Positions 4,571 to 5,421 of a DNA stretch of 5,421 nucleotides are shown piece by piece. Origin of the DNA: an uncultured bacterium (GTDB lineage Bacteria; Actinomycetota; Coriobacteriia; Coriobacteriales; Eggerthellaceae). The number at the start of each line of letters is the position of its first letter. The stretch's first letter is position 1. The stretch spans positions 1-5,421 of the forward strand of contig CAJMLT010000059.1 of the NCBI GenBank assembly GCA_905214325.1, written 5' to 3'. Under the pieces are notes generated by a model. The model was given only the letters and a program-made list of their open reading frames with translations. It was not told the DNA's origin and did not search any database. A program made the translations under genes and the position numbers.

Positions 4571-5421
4571 CTAGCCCTTATTATACTGCCTCAACACAGC
4601 ATATAAATCTTCAGCCACACCATCCGGAATGACACGAAGCTGTTTAATTTCATCGAGAGAAGCATTCTTCAGGGAGGTAAAGCCCCCGAACGCTTTCAGA
4701 AGCTTTTTTTTGCGCTTGGGGCCCAACCCCACGACTTCATCGAGAATACTCGCCGTCATGGCCTTCCTTCGAAGTTCCCGATGGAAGGTGATGGCGAAAC
4801 GGTGCGCTTCATCGCGAACCTGCTTGACCAGGTAGAGACTGGGAGAGCCACTCGGAAGAACCACCGGGCCCGAATCCTGCCAAGGGACGAAAAGCTCCTC
4901 GTCACGCTTTGCCAGACCGCAAACGGGAATGTCTTCGACACCGAGCTCCTTCAGCTGACGTAACGCCGCCGTCAGCTGCGGTTTACCACCGTCGACAATG
5001 ATGAGATCGGGCTTGCTGGCGAATCCGTCGTCTTTCATTTTACGGGGATTGTAGCGACGCTCGAAAACCTCACTCATCATGGCGAAATCATTCGCCTCGT
5101 CGGTTTCCATGCGTATCTTGAAGCGACGATACTGACTCTTATCGGGACGCCCATTGGTGAAAACGACCAAAGAGGCCACCGAATGCTTACCGTGTATGGT
5201 TGAAATATCGAAACATTCGATGCGCAGCGGCGGCCTCTCGAGTGCAAGCGCGCTTTCAAGCTGGAGAAGCGCACTATTGATGCGCTCGTCATCGTAACTG
5301 CTACGCGTTTTGTAGCGCAGCAAGGCATGACGGGCGTTTTTGGAAGCCATCGCCAAAAGCGCTGCCTTCTCGCCACGCTGCGCAACCGTGCAGCGCACCT
5401 TGGCTCCATGGGCGCTGTCGA
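4571..5421 (-). CDS. uvrC: UvrABC system subunit C, C-terminal part (enters from the right edge)
   Basis: UvrC cuts the damaged strand on both sides of a lesion marked by UvrA-UvrB in nucleotide excision repair. About 282 residues are visible, under half of a normal 600-700 residue protein; the GIY-YIG 3'-incision domain lies outside. Reading is open to the window edge (first full codon 5417-5419), and the GTG at 5396-5398 is internal rather than a start. AQRGEKAALLAMASKNA (visible residues 13-29) leads into the RNase H-like 5'-incision domain. There ECFDISTIHG has Asp 71, IIVDGGKPQL has Asp 143 and VRDEAHRFAITFHR has His 206, at the positions of the catalytic residues. YRRFKI (97-102) is also conserved. 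The tandem helix-hairpin-helix DNA-binding domain follows: LDEVVGLGPKRKKKLLKAFG (226-245) and the DEIKQL..IPDGVAEDLYAVL part. The gene ends in TAG 24 nt before rapZ, and a promoter for rapZ seems embedded in its last codons. Confidence 0.97.
   Translation of the reverse strand, partial: DSAHGAKVRCTVAQRGEKAALLAMASKNARHALLRYKTRSSYDDERINSALLQLESALALERPPLRIECFDISTIHGKHSVASLVVFTNGRPDKSQYRRFKIRMETDEANDFAMMSEVFERRYNPRKMKDDGFASKPDLIIVDGGKPQLTAALRQLKELGVEDIPVCGLAKRDEELFVPWQDSGPVVLPSGSPSLYLVKQVRDEAHRFAITFHRELRRKAMTASILDEVVGLGPKRKKKLLKAFGGFTSLKNASLDEIKQLRVIPDGVAEDLYAVLRQYNKG
4580..4607 (-). promoter_or_regulatory. Candidate promoter for rapZ-yvcK-whiA inside the 3' end of uvrC
   Basis: A perfect TATAAT (-10, 4580-4585) is preceded after 16 nt by TTTATA (4602-4607, four of six to TTGACA), both within the last uvrC codons. 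Transcription would begin near 4573, leaving a leader of about 27 nt that includes the rapZ ribosome binding site AAGGAA at 4554-4559. The local AT-richness, higher than in the surrounding coding sequence, fits. It would let the three regulator genes be expressed independently of uvrC. A chance TATAAT inside coding sequence remains possible. Confidence 0.45.

Overview
The window is one face of a conserved housekeeping gene block. All six genes read on the minus strand, so transcription runs from high to low coordinates: uvrC (C-terminal part), rapZ (yvcJ), yvcK, whiA, gap, pgk (N-terminal part). The order uvrC-rapZ-yvcK-whiA followed by glycolytic gap-pgk is the classic actinobacterial arrangement; Firmicutes keep rapZ-yvcK-whiA but usually without uvrC in front. 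The base composition is clearly below the 65-72% GC of Streptomyces or Mycobacterium (by eye mid-50s). Together with the RapZ and UvrC sequence style, this suggests a moderate-GC actinobacterium, most likely of the Coriobacteriia. That placement is inference from gene order and composition, not from a search.

Layout from the transcriptional start side: uvrC enters at the right edge and stops at 4571. A consensus-like promoter (TTTATA, 16 nt, TATAAT) lies inside its last codons. rapZ starts 24 nt after the uvrC stop. rapZ and yvcK overlap by 4 nt (ATGA), and yvcK and whiA overlap by 22 nt, so these three are almost certainly co-translated from one message. A 122-nt spacer rich in dyads and promoter-like hexamers then precedes gap. 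A second, 120-nt spacer separates gap from pgk. It holds a chain of hairpins, including a terminator-like stem just ahead of the pgk ribosome binding site. pgk runs off the left edge.

Functionally the block joins DNA repair (UvrC), a nucleotide-binding regulator (RapZ family), a carbon-flux and cell-envelope regulator (YvcK), a DNA-binding division or development regulator (WhiA), and two consecutive steps of lower glycolysis (GAPDH and PGK). I see no mobile element, CRISPR array, tRNA or rRNA, and no evidence of a new biological system. The least explained parts are the two non-coding spacers, in particular a 19-nt near-copy of gap coding sequence placed just downstream of the gap stop.
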